This document shows positions 19,905 to 28,177 of a stretch of 64,000 nt of DNA, one piece after another. This DNA is from Lewinellaceae bacterium. GTDB lineage: Bacteria; Bacteroidota; Bacteroidia; Chitinophagales; Saprospiraceae. The stretch's first letter is position 1; each line of letters opens with the position of its first letter. The notes beneath the pieces were generated by a model. It was not told where the DNA came from and searched no databases. It saw only the letters and a list, made by a program, of their open reading frames with translations. The position numbers and the translations under genes were made by a program. Where the stretch lies: positions 372,001-436,000 of the forward strand of contig JACJYR010000004.1 in the NCBI GenBank assembly GCA_020636005.1. The letters run 5' to 3'.

Positions 19905-20007
19905 CGCTCATGTTCTGTAAATGCTGATTTACCGTTAATTGACGGGGTGACTTCGGAGTCACCCCGTCAATTTCACAGACCTTTTCAGCACCAAGAGAAC
20001 ATGAGCG
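19905..20007 (+). mobile_element. 103-bp MITE, copy 1, with 8-bp target duplication
   Basis: The ends are 12-bp perfect inverted repeats (CGCTCATGTTCT / AGAACATGAGCG). The element is flanked by the direct repeat GCTTTTTG at 19897-19904 and 20008-20015. Inside is a GTAAAT/ATTTAC hairpin and a strong central palindrome with arms TTGACGGGGTGACT and GGAGTCACCCCGTCAA. It encodes no protein. A second copy in the opposite orientation lies at 54784-54886 with 4 differences out of 103 bases. Duplication and matched ends show movement by a transposase supplied in trans; the parent element is not in the window. Confidence 0.9.
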
Positions 20008-20130
20008 GCTTTTTGAGAGGCAGGCTCGGCAATTTGGGTTTTCGTCCATGACCGTCGTACCAGTTTCAGAAGCCGGGGATGAAGCACTCCTCTTCGTTCA
20101 TAGAAGTTCGTCTGTTTTACCAAAATTACT

Positions 20131-20159
20131 ATTGTTTTTCTTTTTGATTTCTACTTTTG
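20131..20159 (+). promoter_or_regulatory. Bacteroidota-type promoter for the DUF4365 gene
   Basis: ATTG at 20131-20134 and TACTTTTG at 20152-20159 are spaced 17 bases apart, matching the -33/-7 consensus (TTTG, TAnnTTTG) of the housekeeping sigma factor in this phylum. The start codon follows 23 bases downstream. Confidence 0.6.
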
Positions 20160-20181
20160 GGCAAAATATAACCTTCTGATT

Positions 20182-20655
20182 ATGAAGAAACGCCGTTCCC
20201 CTTCCCACGTACTGGCCGCTTTGGGCGTGAACTTTGTGGAAAGACAAACCCTTCTCGCTGGTTATTTTTTTGAAAGGAAAATATACGATTACAGTACAGA
20301 CGGAACCATACTTACATTTGATGAAAATGACGAAGTTGAAACAGGGTGGATTTATGTACAAGTGAAATCTTCCGAAAAGCTCAAGCGTTCAAAACAGCAC
20401 CAAGCTTTTGAAATTTCCCTTGAAAAAAGGGATTTGGAACTATGGCTGGGTACAATATTCCCTTTTATTTTAGTCCTTTATGAAGCATCCTCCAACCAGG
20501 GATATTTTCTTGACTTGCAGAAATATTTCTCTGAAAACAGGATTATATTGAGGGACATCCATAAATTTAAGCAGGTTTTTGTCGCTCATGAAAACATCTT
20601 TGATCAATCAGCAGTTGAAAAACTTAGAAAACTGAAAAATGAAACCATTGGATAG
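20182..20655 (+). CDS. DUF4365 domain protein
   Basis: 157 residues. The pattern 'LGVNFVERQTLLAGYFFERK', 'DYSTDGTILTF', 'IYVQVKSSEKL' and 'FILVLYEASSNQGYFLDLQK' matches DUF4365, a family with a PD-(D/E)xK-like core (acidic residue in DYSTDG, then QVKSS). Such proteins are often found in defence islands and near mobile DNA. Nuclease activity is an inference from fold similarity only. It overlaps the next gene by 17 bases, so the two are one operon. The MITE lies just upstream. Confidence 0.7.
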   Translation: MKKRRSPSHVLAALGVNFVERQTLLAGYFFERKIYDYSTDGTILTFDENDEVETGWIYVQVKSSEKLKRSKQHQAFEISLEKRDLELWLGTIFPFILVLYEASSNQGYFLDLQKYFSENRIILRDIHKFKQVFVAHENIFDQSAVEKLRKLKNETIG

Positions 20656-20929
20656 CAACCATGATTTAAAGCTGACCTATGGAGAGTTGGCTTCCGTTCT
20701 TTCCCGCTTAGGGTTCGAGGATCAAAGTACGGCCAAGGAATGTGTTTTTTTTAATGAAAAACACAACATCTTGTTCAAACTCGGTAAAAAGCCATCTCAG
20801 GCTCCAGTCTTTCACCTGGATTTGATGGGCATCACTTTCCATCTTGCATGGAATGGGCTGATTGAAGATCGGGAGGATTTATGGAAATTGGTAGAAGCCC
20901 AAAAAAAAGGGAAAGCCGCTACTATTTGA
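20639..20929 (+). CDS. Small hypothetical protein paired with DUF4365 gene
   Basis: 96 residues, ATG at 20639 inside the end of the DUF4365 gene. It begins 'DLKLTYGELASVLSRLGFED' and continues 'ECVFFNEKHNILFKLGKK', a fold order (helix, helix, strands) loosely reminiscent of small HicA-type dsRNA-binding proteins, but the catalytic histidine region is not clear. I do not recognise the family. The 17-base overlap argues that the two products act together, for example as a toxin-antitoxin or nuclease-regulator pair; this is inference. Confidence 0.6.
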   Translation: MKPLDSNHDLKLTYGELASVLSRLGFEDQSTAKECVFFNEKHNILFKLGKKPSQAPVFHLDLMGITFHLAWNGLIEDREDLWKLVEAQKKGKAATI

Positions 20930-20984
20930 TTTGTCATATTTTATAAGACACAACCAAAACAGCAGGCTCGAAACGATTTGTAAT

Positions 20985-23591
20985 TTACCTCCCCCCAAAA
21001 GCCTTAAACAACCCGCCCAGCACCTGCAGCGCATTCGCTACCACCGCCTCATTTTCTACCGGTATTTTCAAATAAGTCTGCCCCGTCGCTTCGTCCTTTG
21101 CCGTCAGGCTGCCCACCAGCTTTTGCGTCTCGGCGGGGTCGCTCAGGGTTTTGGCCAGGCCGCTCAAAAACGAAACGCCCGTCTGCACCAGTTCCTCCGG
21201 TGTAGAAGGCATCCCGCCCGTTTGCCTGCCACCCGTCCGCCCCGGCTGCAGACTGCCAACTGCCGACTGAGGACTGCCCAATGAAGACTGCGGACTGGAA
21301 ACCGGCACATCGTCGTCGCCCGGTATGGCAGTCAGGGCCTCCTCCTGCACAGCAGATGTTGGCGTAGCGCCATCCGTTTCCGGAGCCATCTCCGGGGCAG
21401 CGATGTCGGCATTTTCCTGTTCAAGTGATTCGCCAACTTCCTCCGTATCCGTCACCCAACCATCGCCGGTGAAGTCTTCCATTTTTCCCATAAAATCGTT
21501 GAAGCGGCTGGTCTCCATGAAGATCACATCCTCGCCGTCGTCCAGGACGCCCTTGGCCATAGAGTCTTTGAATTTCAAAACGCCCAACATCCGGTGCTCG
21601 ATGGTGCCGGCGCTCACGAGGTTCACCACCTGCACGGCGTTCTCCTGGCCCATGCGCCACACACGGGCGATGCGCTGTTCCAACACCGCTGGGTTCCACG
21701 GCACATCGAGGTTTACGACGAGGGAGGCGTTTTGCAGGTTGAGGCCCACGCCGCCCGCATCGGTGCTGAGGAACACGAGGCAGTTGGGGTCTTCCTTGAA
21801 ATTTTTCAACAAATCACCCCGCTGTATGCTCGGTACGCCACCGTGCAGGAACTGATAGCCGATGCCCCGCTCCTGCATTTCCTGCTCCACGAGGTGCATC
21901 ATGCGCTGCCACTGGCTGAAAATGACGATTTTCTCGCCGTCCTGGTTGGCAAAGAATTCTTCGAGGATGCACATCAGTTCGTCCACCTTCGTGTCGTGGC
22001 GGCTCGTCTGGTCGAGGATGTAGGTGCTGTCGCACACCATGCGCATCATGCTGAGGTTGAGCATCAGGCGTTTGCGGTCTTTTTCATTTAAAAATTTCTG
22101 CCGCCGCCATTTGGCCACCAGTTTGGCCACCTCATCAGCGTATTCCCGGTGCTGATCCATCTGGTCGGTGGTCATGGGCACCAGCAGGGTCTTGTCCATG
22201 CGTTTGGGCAGTTCTTTCAGCACCTCTTTTTTCTTGCGGCGGATCAGCACATCGCTGAGGATACCTCCGATTTCTTTGAGGTTTCTAAAACCGATCACCT
22301 TGCCCGATTCCTCCTCCTTCACCTGGTAGCGGTGCAGGAACTGGTAGAGCGGCGGCAGGCGGAACTGGTCGATCACCTGCATGATGGAGTACAGTTCTTC
22401 CAGCTTGTTTTCAAGGGGCGTCCCGGTGAGGACGATGGCGTAAGTGGACTGTATTTTTTTGATGGAGGCACTGGTCTTGGTCTGCCAGTTTTTGATGCGC
22501 TGCGCCTCGTCGAGTATGAGCAGGTCGAACTCCATGTCGTTGAGTTGGCGCAGGTCGTTGGCCACGGTATGGTAGCCGGCGATGGTAAAAAAGGCTTCGT
22601 TTTCCTTGTAGGCTTTGTGGCGTTTATAGGCCGCCCCCTCCACCACATGCACCGTAGAATCGGTGAAGCGCTCGATCTCGCTTTTCCATTGGTATTTCAG
22701 CGAAGTGGGGCAAACGATCAGCACCTTCGCCACGCCGAATTCCTTTTTAAACAACTGCGCAGCGGCAATCGCCTGGATGGTTTTGCCCAGCCCCATCTCA
22801 TCGGCGATGAGGCAGCGGCCCGCCCGTGCGGCAAACAGCACACCCTCCCGCTGATAGCGGTACAGGTTGACGTTCAGCATGTTGTCAAAAATGGGGCTGT
22901 CGGCGCCCTGCGGGAAAAGCTGGTCAATTTTATAGTTGCGCTGGAACATTTCCCGTTGTCCCAACACGAATTCCAGCGCATCGTCGTAGCAGCGGAAATC
23001 TTCGTTGATGCCCCTTGCCTCTTCCAGTATTTTTTCAAAAATGGGTATGCCTTCCGGCTTGATGACAAGGTGTTGGTCAAAATATTTTTTGGCAAATTTT
23101 TGAAAAAGGGCCTCCTGCTCCGAACCGATGTTGAGCTTCACCTGCCGGCCTTCCCGGTAGTCGAGATAGATGGAAGAATGTGGCTGACGGTAGCCTTCTT
23201 TAAATAGTTTCTTGTTGCCCCGCTTGTTTTCCAGTTTGTGGAGCAGGAAACCGATGTGCTTGCAGGTGCCGAGGCGGTTGGTCTTGTAGTCCAGGCATGA
23301 GCAGAAGTTTGCCGAGTCGTCCCGGGAGCGGATGGCGACCTGGTAGGTGTTGCCCGTATCGGGGTTGCGCACGTTGAAATCGGAAAAAACGGGGTGCTGC
23401 CCGGTATTTTCAAACGTGAAGTTGCTGTCCTTCCCAAACTGCTTGCGCAGCGCTATTTGCCAACGTTCCAGGGAGAGGTCTTCCGGCTGGCGGTGGTAGG
23501 GGATTTTCTTTTCCTTGGGTACTTTTTTGGATTTTGGCCTGGCAGGTTTTCTTTTAGACGTGGTAGCAGTTTTCCCTTTTGTGGAGGCCAT
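20985..23591 (-). CDS. SNF2-family helicase with N-terminal SWIM zinc finger
   Basis: 868 residues. A basic N-terminal tail rich in Lys/Arg/Pro precedes a SWIM zinc-binding motif (CSCLDYKTNRLGTCKH, residues ~95-115). The helicase core shows motif I LIADEMGLGKT, motif II DEAQR (DEAQ box), 'LTGTPLENKLEELYS', and in the C-terminal lobe 'STDAGGVGLNLQNASLVVN' and QRIARVWRMGQ (motif VI). A Ser/Pro/Gln-rich linker near residues 730-810 precedes a short C-terminal helical part. Members remodel protein-DNA complexes with ATP. It stands alone; 19-bp tandem repeats occur in its leader. Confidence 0.92.
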   Translation of the reverse strand: MASTKGKTATTSKRKPARPKSKKVPKEKKIPYHRQPEDLSLERWQIALRKQFGKDSNFTFENTGQHPVFSDFNVRNPDTGNTYQVAIRSRDDSANFCSCLDYKTNRLGTCKHIGFLLHKLENKRGNKKLFKEGYRQPHSSIYLDYREGRQVKLNIGSEQEALFQKFAKKYFDQHLVIKPEGIPIFEKILEEARGINEDFRCYDDALEFVLGQREMFQRNYKIDQLFPQGADSPIFDNMLNVNLYRYQREGVLFAARAGRCLIADEMGLGKTIQAIAAAQLFKKEFGVAKVLIVCPTSLKYQWKSEIERFTDSTVHVVEGAAYKRHKAYKENEAFFTIAGYHTVANDLRQLNDMEFDLLILDEAQRIKNWQTKTSASIKKIQSTYAIVLTGTPLENKLEELYSIMQVIDQFRLPPLYQFLHRYQVKEEESGKVIGFRNLKEIGGILSDVLIRRKKKEVLKELPKRMDKTLLVPMTTDQMDQHREYADEVAKLVAKWRRQKFLNEKDRKRLMLNLSMMRMVCDSTYILDQTSRHDTKVDELMCILEEFFANQDGEKIVIFSQWQRMMHLVEQEMQERGIGYQFLHGGVPSIQRGDLLKNFKEDPNCLVFLSTDAGGVGLNLQNASLVVNLDVPWNPAVLEQRIARVWRMGQENAVQVVNLVSAGTIEHRMLGVLKFKDSMAKGVLDDGEDVIFMETSRFNDFMGKMEDFTGDGWVTDTEEVGESLEQENADIAAPEMAPETDGATPTSAVQEEALTAIPGDDDVPVSSPQSSLGSPQSAVGSLQPGRTGGRQTGGMPSTPEELVQTGVSFLSGLAKTLSDPAETQKLVGSLTAKDEATGQTYLKIPVENEAVVANALQVLGGLFKAFGGR

Positions 23592-23620
23592 AATGGATGT
23601 ATGTTTTGGTGAAAAAGTAG

Positions 23621-23661
23621 TTGTTTGAAATGGTTTGAGTTGTTTGAAATGGTTTGAAATT
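23621..23661 (-). repeat. 19-bp repeat, two copies, in leader of the helicase gene
   Basis: Read on the coding (minus) strand, the unit is AACTCAAACCATTTCAAAC. About two copies (made of 9/10-base halves) lie 30-70 bases upstream of the start codon. The same 19-base unit with three substitutions forms the longer array at 25159-25312, again in sense orientation relative to its downstream gene. Confidence 0.7.
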
Positions 23662-23845
23662 GAAGATTTACGCCAGTAAATATAAGCCTGATTAACAGGT
23701 GGTTATCCGAATTTAAAACAGTCAAACAAACCAAAAATTTTCAAGGATATACTTAAAATTCCCTGTGTAATATTTTGCATCTCTAAAATACCGTACAAGT
23801 TGGGTAGCAAAGCTAATGAAAATCAAAAACTGCCATTTTGAAAGT

Positions 23846-24814
23846 TCAAAATGAATTCATAGTGAGCAACTGCTCCGCCATCGCCAGCCCCGAAAGAAAA
23901 GCACCTTCCACATTGCCCATCCCAAACCCGTCCCCGCCGAACAATAAAGGAAAAGAAGTGCCCGCCTGCCAATAAGGCGCTGGATGCCGCTGACAGGCCA
24001 GGCTGTACCGCCAGCGATGGATTTGCCAATCCACAACCTTGGCTGGTTGCAGCCAGATGCCCGCAGCTTCCAGTAAAATCTTCCCTGCCTCATTCAAATC
24101 GCCATCCAGGTGTTGGCTGCTAAAAGCTGGCGAGGCGTGGATGGTGATGGTGGGTACTTTTGAAATGCCTTTTTTGAAATTATCGGCCATCCATGAAATG
24201 ACGCCTCCGTCCATTTGCATACCACCTGGATCGGGCAAGTTGGAAGGCTGATCGAGCGTGGCCAGCACGGCCAGGCAGGGATGGTAGGCAATCTGCCGGA
24301 GCGGCGACCAATCATCGGAAGTTAGCCCCGTTTCGCTGTTTTCCAATAATTCAATGGCCTGCGGTGCGGGAATGGTTAGGATGAGCGCAGCAGATTCGAA
24401 GGTTTCATTGTTGTCGGTCGTCACCTGCCAGCCTTTTGCGGCCTGTGCAATGTGGGCCACTTTTTTCCCCTGGAGGATGGTCAAATTTTCATGCAAAAAT
24501 TTTAGGACTTCGTTCATGCCGCTGGCCCCAATCCATCGGGGGTGCGTTGTGTCGGGGATGCCTGGCCACCATTCATTGACCGCCCCCATTTGCCTGGCTT
24601 CTTTGACAAATGATTGGAAGGAAGGTGTTTTGGCTGAAAAAAACTGTGCGCCGTGGTCGAAGGTAGCATCGCCCACCCTGCGGGTGGCCATGCGCCCGCC
24701 CAAGCCACGGCCTTTGTCGAGGACTATGCAGGAAATATTGGCCTTGTTCAAATGGCGGGCTGCTGCCAAACCTGCCATGCCTGCGCCGACTATAATTACT
24801 TGGTATTTTGACAT
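23846..24814 (-). CDS. FAD-dependent (renalase-like) oxidoreductase
   Basis: 322 residues. N-terminal dinucleotide-binding motif VIIVGAGMAGLAAARHL, then 'VLDKGRGLGGRMATRR' (the GRMATR motif of flavin amine-oxidase/renalase-like proteins) and 'FDHGAQFFS'. The C-terminal 'LLFGGDGFGMGNVEGAFLSG' resembles the second FAD-contacting motif. It probably oxidises a small molecule or a dihydronicotinamide isomer in the cytoplasm; the substrate is not evident. No operon partner. Confidence 0.85.
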   Translation of the reverse strand: MSKYQVIIVGAGMAGLAAARHLNKANISCIVLDKGRGLGGRMATRRVGDATFDHGAQFFSAKTPSFQSFVKEARQMGAVNEWWPGIPDTTHPRWIGASGMNEVLKFLHENLTILQGKKVAHIAQAAKGWQVTTDNNETFESAALILTIPAPQAIELLENSETGLTSDDWSPLRQIAYHPCLAVLATLDQPSNLPDPGGMQMDGGVISWMADNFKKGISKVPTITIHASPAFSSQHLDGDLNEAGKILLEAAGIWLQPAKVVDWQIHRWRYSLACQRHPAPYWQAGTSFPLLFGGDGFGMGNVEGAFLSGLAMAEQLLTMNSF

Positions 24815-25056
24815 GATGGAAATTACTTGAAAACCTTTAATTGACTCCTTTTAAAAAAAGCCACAGCCTAACATTTTGGAAAGTCCAATGTTTAAGGGTT
24901 GAGATAGCAAAGGAATTTGAGTTTTTAGTGCCAAATGACAAATATTCACCCCTACAACTGATTTTTCTCAACCATTTGCCTTCTGTTTCCAGGATACTTT
25001 CGCCCTTTTAATATGAAGCAGTTGTATAAAGTTGTTTGAATTTGCTTATTAATCTC

Positions 25057-25127
25057 AGCCACGAATTGCACGAATTCCCTCGAATTTACGAAAATTCATC
25101 CGTGAAAAATTAGTAAAATTAGTGGCT
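25057..25127. repeat. Small inverted-repeat element with AGCCACGAATT ends
   Basis: The ends AGCCACGAATT and AATTAGTGGCT pair with one mismatch, and inside the left arm the motif CACGAATT is repeated (CACGAATTGCACGAATT). Sequences with CACGAATT-type ends recur in unrelated prokaryotic genomes as short non-coding repeats. No flanking duplication is visible. Confidence 0.55.
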
Positions 25128-25158
25128 TACCTAAGGCAAATCATCAAATCCGAACGAT

Positions 25159-25312
25159 TTCAAACAACTCAAACAATTTCAAACAACTCAAACAACTTCA
25201 AACAACTCAAACAACTTCAAACAACTCAAACAACTTCAAACAACTCAAACAACTCAAACGATCTCAAACAACTTCAAACAACTCAAACGATTTCAAACGA
25301 TTTCAAACAACT
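25159..25312 (+). repeat. 19-bp tandem repeat array, about eight units
   Basis: The unit AACTCAAACAACTTCAAAC recurs with small variants (ACGATTTCAAAC, CAATTTCAAAC) up to 15 bases from the start codon of the acyl-CoA synthetase gene. The transcript would be A/C-rich and largely unstructured. The same unit type is found upstream of the helicase gene. Confidence 0.85.
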
Positions 25313-25326
25313 ACCCATCACCCATC

Positions 25327-28041
25327 ATGATACACCAACTCGATAAAATCTTCAAGCCCAAGTCCATCGCCGTCGTCGGCGCATCCACCAAGGCGGACAG
25401 TGTCGGCCATTCCATTTTCAAAAATTTAATTGAAAATAACTTCAAAGGGGAAGTTTACCCCATCAACCCAAAAGCCAGTGAGATTTTGGGCAAAAAGGCA
25501 TATCCCAACCTGGCGGAAGTGCCAGAAAAGATAGACCTGGCAGTTGTCGTTGTCCCTTCCAAATTTGTCCCAGCCGTGGTGGAAGAATGCGGGCAGGCCG
25601 GCGTTGGCGGCCTCATCATCATCTCGGCAGGCTTCAAAGAAGCTGGCGAGGAAGGTGAAAAAATGGTCGAACAAATCCTCGCCACCTGCCGGAAATACGG
25701 CATGAGGCTCATCGGCCCCAACTGCCTTGGCACCATCAACCCCAAGCTGGGCATGAACGCCACCTTTGCCAACCGCATGGCACTGCCGGGCAACATCGCT
25801 TTTATTTCGCAGAGCGGCGCCCTTTGCTCCTCCATCCTCGACTGGGCCTGCGAGCAGAATGTCGGTTTCAGCCACTTCGTTTCCATCGGCTCGATGGTGG
25901 ACATTGGCTTTGCAGAACTCATTGACTACTTCGGGATGGACCAGGAAACTTCTTCCATCCTGATTTACATGGAGTCGTTGACGGATGCCCGAAAATTCAT
26001 GAGCGCCGCCAGGGCCTTCGCCCGCTCCAAGCCCATCATTATTTTAAAAGCGGGAAAAAGCTCGGCGGGCAGCAAGGCGGCCATGTCGCACACCGGCACA
26101 CTGGCCGGCAACGATGCCGCTTTTGATGCCGCCTTCAAAAGGTCGGGCTGCCTGCGGGTGGAGACCATTTCACAACTTTTCAACTGCGCACAAGCATTGT
26201 CCATGCAACCCCGGCCGAGGGGCAACCGCCTGGCCATTGTCACCAACGCCGGCGGTCCGGGCGTCCTCGCTACCGATTACCTGACCACCCGTGGCGGCGA
26301 ATTGGCTCAACTGTCAGAGAAGAGTTTGGAAAAACTCAACGCTGCCATGCCGCCCACCTGGAGTCACGGCAACCCGGTGGACGTGCTGGGGGATGCCTCC
26401 GCCGAAGGCTACCGGATAGCGCTCGAAACCTGCCTTTCCGATGATGGCGTGGACGGCGTTTTGACCATCCTCACCACACAAACCGTCACCGACCCGGAAG
26501 GCACGGCGAAAGCGCTGGTGGAGGTCAGCAAAAAGCACCGCAAACCCATCCTCGCCGCCTGGATGGGCGAACGTGACGTTTGGGAGGCCCGTGAAATTTT
26601 AGAGCGGGGAAAAATACCCAACTACCGCTACCCGGAAAGCGCCGTGGACGTGTTCGTGCAGATGCACCAGTACTCCCGCAACCTCGAATTTTTATATGAA
26701 ACGCCGCCCGAAGCGCCCCACCGTTTTGCCCCCAGGAGGGACGCTGCCTGGCACGTGCTGCGCTCGGCCTTGTCGGAAAAAAGGCATTACCTGTTGGAGC
26801 ATGAGGCGAAGGAACTCATGCGCTGCTACGACCTGCCCGTTGGCGGCAGCAAAGTGGCCACTTCGGCCAAAGAAGCTGGAAAAATTGCAACAGAAATAGG
26901 CTTTCCGGTGGTAATGAAAATCGTTTCCCCTGATGCGTTGCACAAGACAGATGTGGGGGGTGTGCGGCTCCATATTTCATCAGAAAAAGAAGCGGCCAAA
27001 GCCTACGATGAAATCATGGCCTCTGTGAAAAAGCACAAACCCGATGCCCGCATCGTTGGGGTTTTGATAGAACAAATGGTGAAGAAACGGTTCGAACTGC
27101 TCATAGGGGCGATACGTGATCCCATCTTCGGGCCGCTCATCGTGTTCGGTCAGGGCGGCGTAGCGGTGGAGGTGATCAAGGACACCAATTTCGGCTTGCC
27201 TCCGCTCAATATCGCCCTGGCCAAACGTATCATCCAGCGAACCCGGATTTATAAACAATTGAAAGGTTTCCGTGGTATCCCCGGCGTGGACCTGGACGAC
27301 CTGGCGTTCCAGTTGGTGAAATTTTCCTACATCCTGACGGACTACCCGGAGGTGCGGGAAATCGACATCAACCCCTACCTCGTGGACGAAACTGGCGGCG
27401 TGGTGGTGGATGCCCGTGTATTGCTCGACGACTACCAGCCCAGGCGAAAAGGCCACCCTTACCAGCACCTCGTTATTTCACCCTATCCTGAAAAATACGC
27501 CAAGCAAATCCACCTCAACGATGGCCGGGAAGTGCTGCTCCGCCCCATCCGCCCGGAAGATGAGCCGATGGAACTGGAGATGCTGAATACCATTTCCGAC
27601 CAGTCGCTGTACTATCGCTTTTTTGGATATGTCCCCAAAGTCACGCACGATTTTATGATCCGCATGACACATATTGACTACGACCGTGAAATGGCCATGA
27701 TTGCTGAAATAAATGAAGGCGGCAAGCAACAAATGATCGGCGTGGTGCGCATCATCGCCGACGCCTGGAGCGAGTCGGCAGAGTTTGCCATCCTCATAGC
27801 CGATGCCTGGCAGAACAAGGGCCTCGGCAACCAAATGATGGACTACATGCTGGAAATCGCCCGTGACAAGGGCATTTTGAAAATCTTCGCCTCTGTGCTG
27901 CGCACCAATACGCACATGATCAGGATGTTCAAGGAAAGGGGTTTTGAACTTCGGAGCGAAGAGGAAGGGGCCTATGAGGTCAGCCTGGATCTGGAACATG
28001 CGATGCCCTTCGTGGCGGAGCTGCCGTTTCAGCCCGTTTAA
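25327..28041 (+). CDS. ADP-forming acyl-CoA synthetase fused to GNAT acetyltransferase
   Basis: 904 residues. Domain order: CoA-binding domain (residues 1-130, 'PKSIAVVGASTKADSVGHSI'), succinyl-CoA-ligase-like domains (130-460) with the phosphohistidine loop AAMSHTGTLAGND (His255), ATP-grasp domain (~490-710, 'PVVMKIVSPDALHKTDVGGV'), and a GNAT domain (~735-895, 'RPIRPEDEPMELEML', 'AWQNKGLGNQMMDYML'). This architecture matches the Pat/AcdAB-GNAT fusion group, in which either acetyl-CoA/acetate interconversion or protein lysine acetylation is carried out. The phosphohistidine and ATP-grasp motifs appear intact, so ligase activity is plausible. A hairpin terminator follows. Confidence 0.93.
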   Translation: MIHQLDKIFKPKSIAVVGASTKADSVGHSIFKNLIENNFKGEVYPINPKASEILGKKAYPNLAEVPEKIDLAVVVVPSKFVPAVVEECGQAGVGGLIIISAGFKEAGEEGEKMVEQILATCRKYGMRLIGPNCLGTINPKLGMNATFANRMALPGNIAFISQSGALCSSILDWACEQNVGFSHFVSIGSMVDIGFAELIDYFGMDQETSSILIYMESLTDARKFMSAARAFARSKPIIILKAGKSSAGSKAAMSHTGTLAGNDAAFDAAFKRSGCLRVETISQLFNCAQALSMQPRPRGNRLAIVTNAGGPGVLATDYLTTRGGELAQLSEKSLEKLNAAMPPTWSHGNPVDVLGDASAEGYRIALETCLSDDGVDGVLTILTTQTVTDPEGTAKALVEVSKKHRKPILAAWMGERDVWEAREILERGKIPNYRYPESAVDVFVQMHQYSRNLEFLYETPPEAPHRFAPRRDAAWHVLRSALSEKRHYLLEHEAKELMRCYDLPVGGSKVATSAKEAGKIATEIGFPVVMKIVSPDALHKTDVGGVRLHISSEKEAAKAYDEIMASVKKHKPDARIVGVLIEQMVKKRFELLIGAIRDPIFGPLIVFGQGGVAVEVIKDTNFGLPPLNIALAKRIIQRTRIYKQLKGFRGIPGVDLDDLAFQLVKFSYILTDYPEVREIDINPYLVDETGGVVVDARVLLDDYQPRRKGHPYQHLVISPYPEKYAKQIHLNDGREVLLRPIRPEDEPMELEMLNTISDQSLYYRFFGYVPKVTHDFMIRMTHIDYDREMAMIAEINEGGKQQMIGVVRIIADAWSESAEFAILIADAWQNKGLGNQMMDYMLEIARDKGILKIFASVLRTNTHMIRMFKERGFELRSEEEGAYEVSLDLEHAMPFVAELPFQPV

Positions 28042-28060
28042 CTAAAAAAATCTTAGGATA

Positions 28061-28119
28061 TGCCGTGTACAACTTTCGGAAATTGGCCAGATTCCTAACG
28101 TTGTACACGGCAGTTATTT
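28061..28119 (+). terminator. Rho-independent terminator after the acyl-CoA synthetase gene
   Basis: A 13-bp perfect stem (TGCCGTGTACAAC with GTTGTACACGGCA) around a 26-base loop, then GTTATTTTTT. It ends right where the promoter of the next gene begins. Confidence 0.8.
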
Positions 28120-28148
28120 TTTGCCATTCCCAAGTTATTATAGTTTTG
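28120..28148 (+). promoter_or_regulatory. Promoter of the DUF72 gene
   Basis: TTTG (28120-28123), 17 bases, TAGTTTTG (28141-28148): a textbook phylum-specific promoter. Transcription would begin near 28155, which supports the ATG at 28178 as the start of the DUF72 gene rather than any start at or before 28121. Confidence 0.7.
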
Positions 28149-28177
28149 CCGTCATTGTCATCCCTTACTTTGAGAAA

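Larger units (their letters stand above)
19732..20181. other. Divergent intergenic region carrying a MITE
   Basis: 450 bases between the coiled-coil gene and the DUF4365 gene. It contains the 103-bp MITE (19905-20007) with its flanking 8-bp duplications and a good promoter for the DUF4365 gene. No gene is seen. Confidence 0.7.
24815..25326. other. Divergent intergenic region with two kinds of repeat
   Basis: About 510 bases between the FAD oxidoreductase and the acyl-CoA synthetase gene. It holds an imperfect inverted-repeat element (25057-25127) and a 19-bp tandem array (25159-25312). A frame through the array (25122-25346) is a by-product of the repeat and not a gene. Confidence 0.7.

Noticed and set aside
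25159..25312. CRISPR array
   Set aside because: The repeat is a contiguous 19-bp tandem unit with no unique spacers and no cas genes nearby.
25122..25346. Plus-strand frame rich in Asn, Gln, Thr and Ser
   Set aside because: It is generated by the 19-bp tandem repeat and overlaps the true start of the acyl-CoA synthetase gene in another frame.
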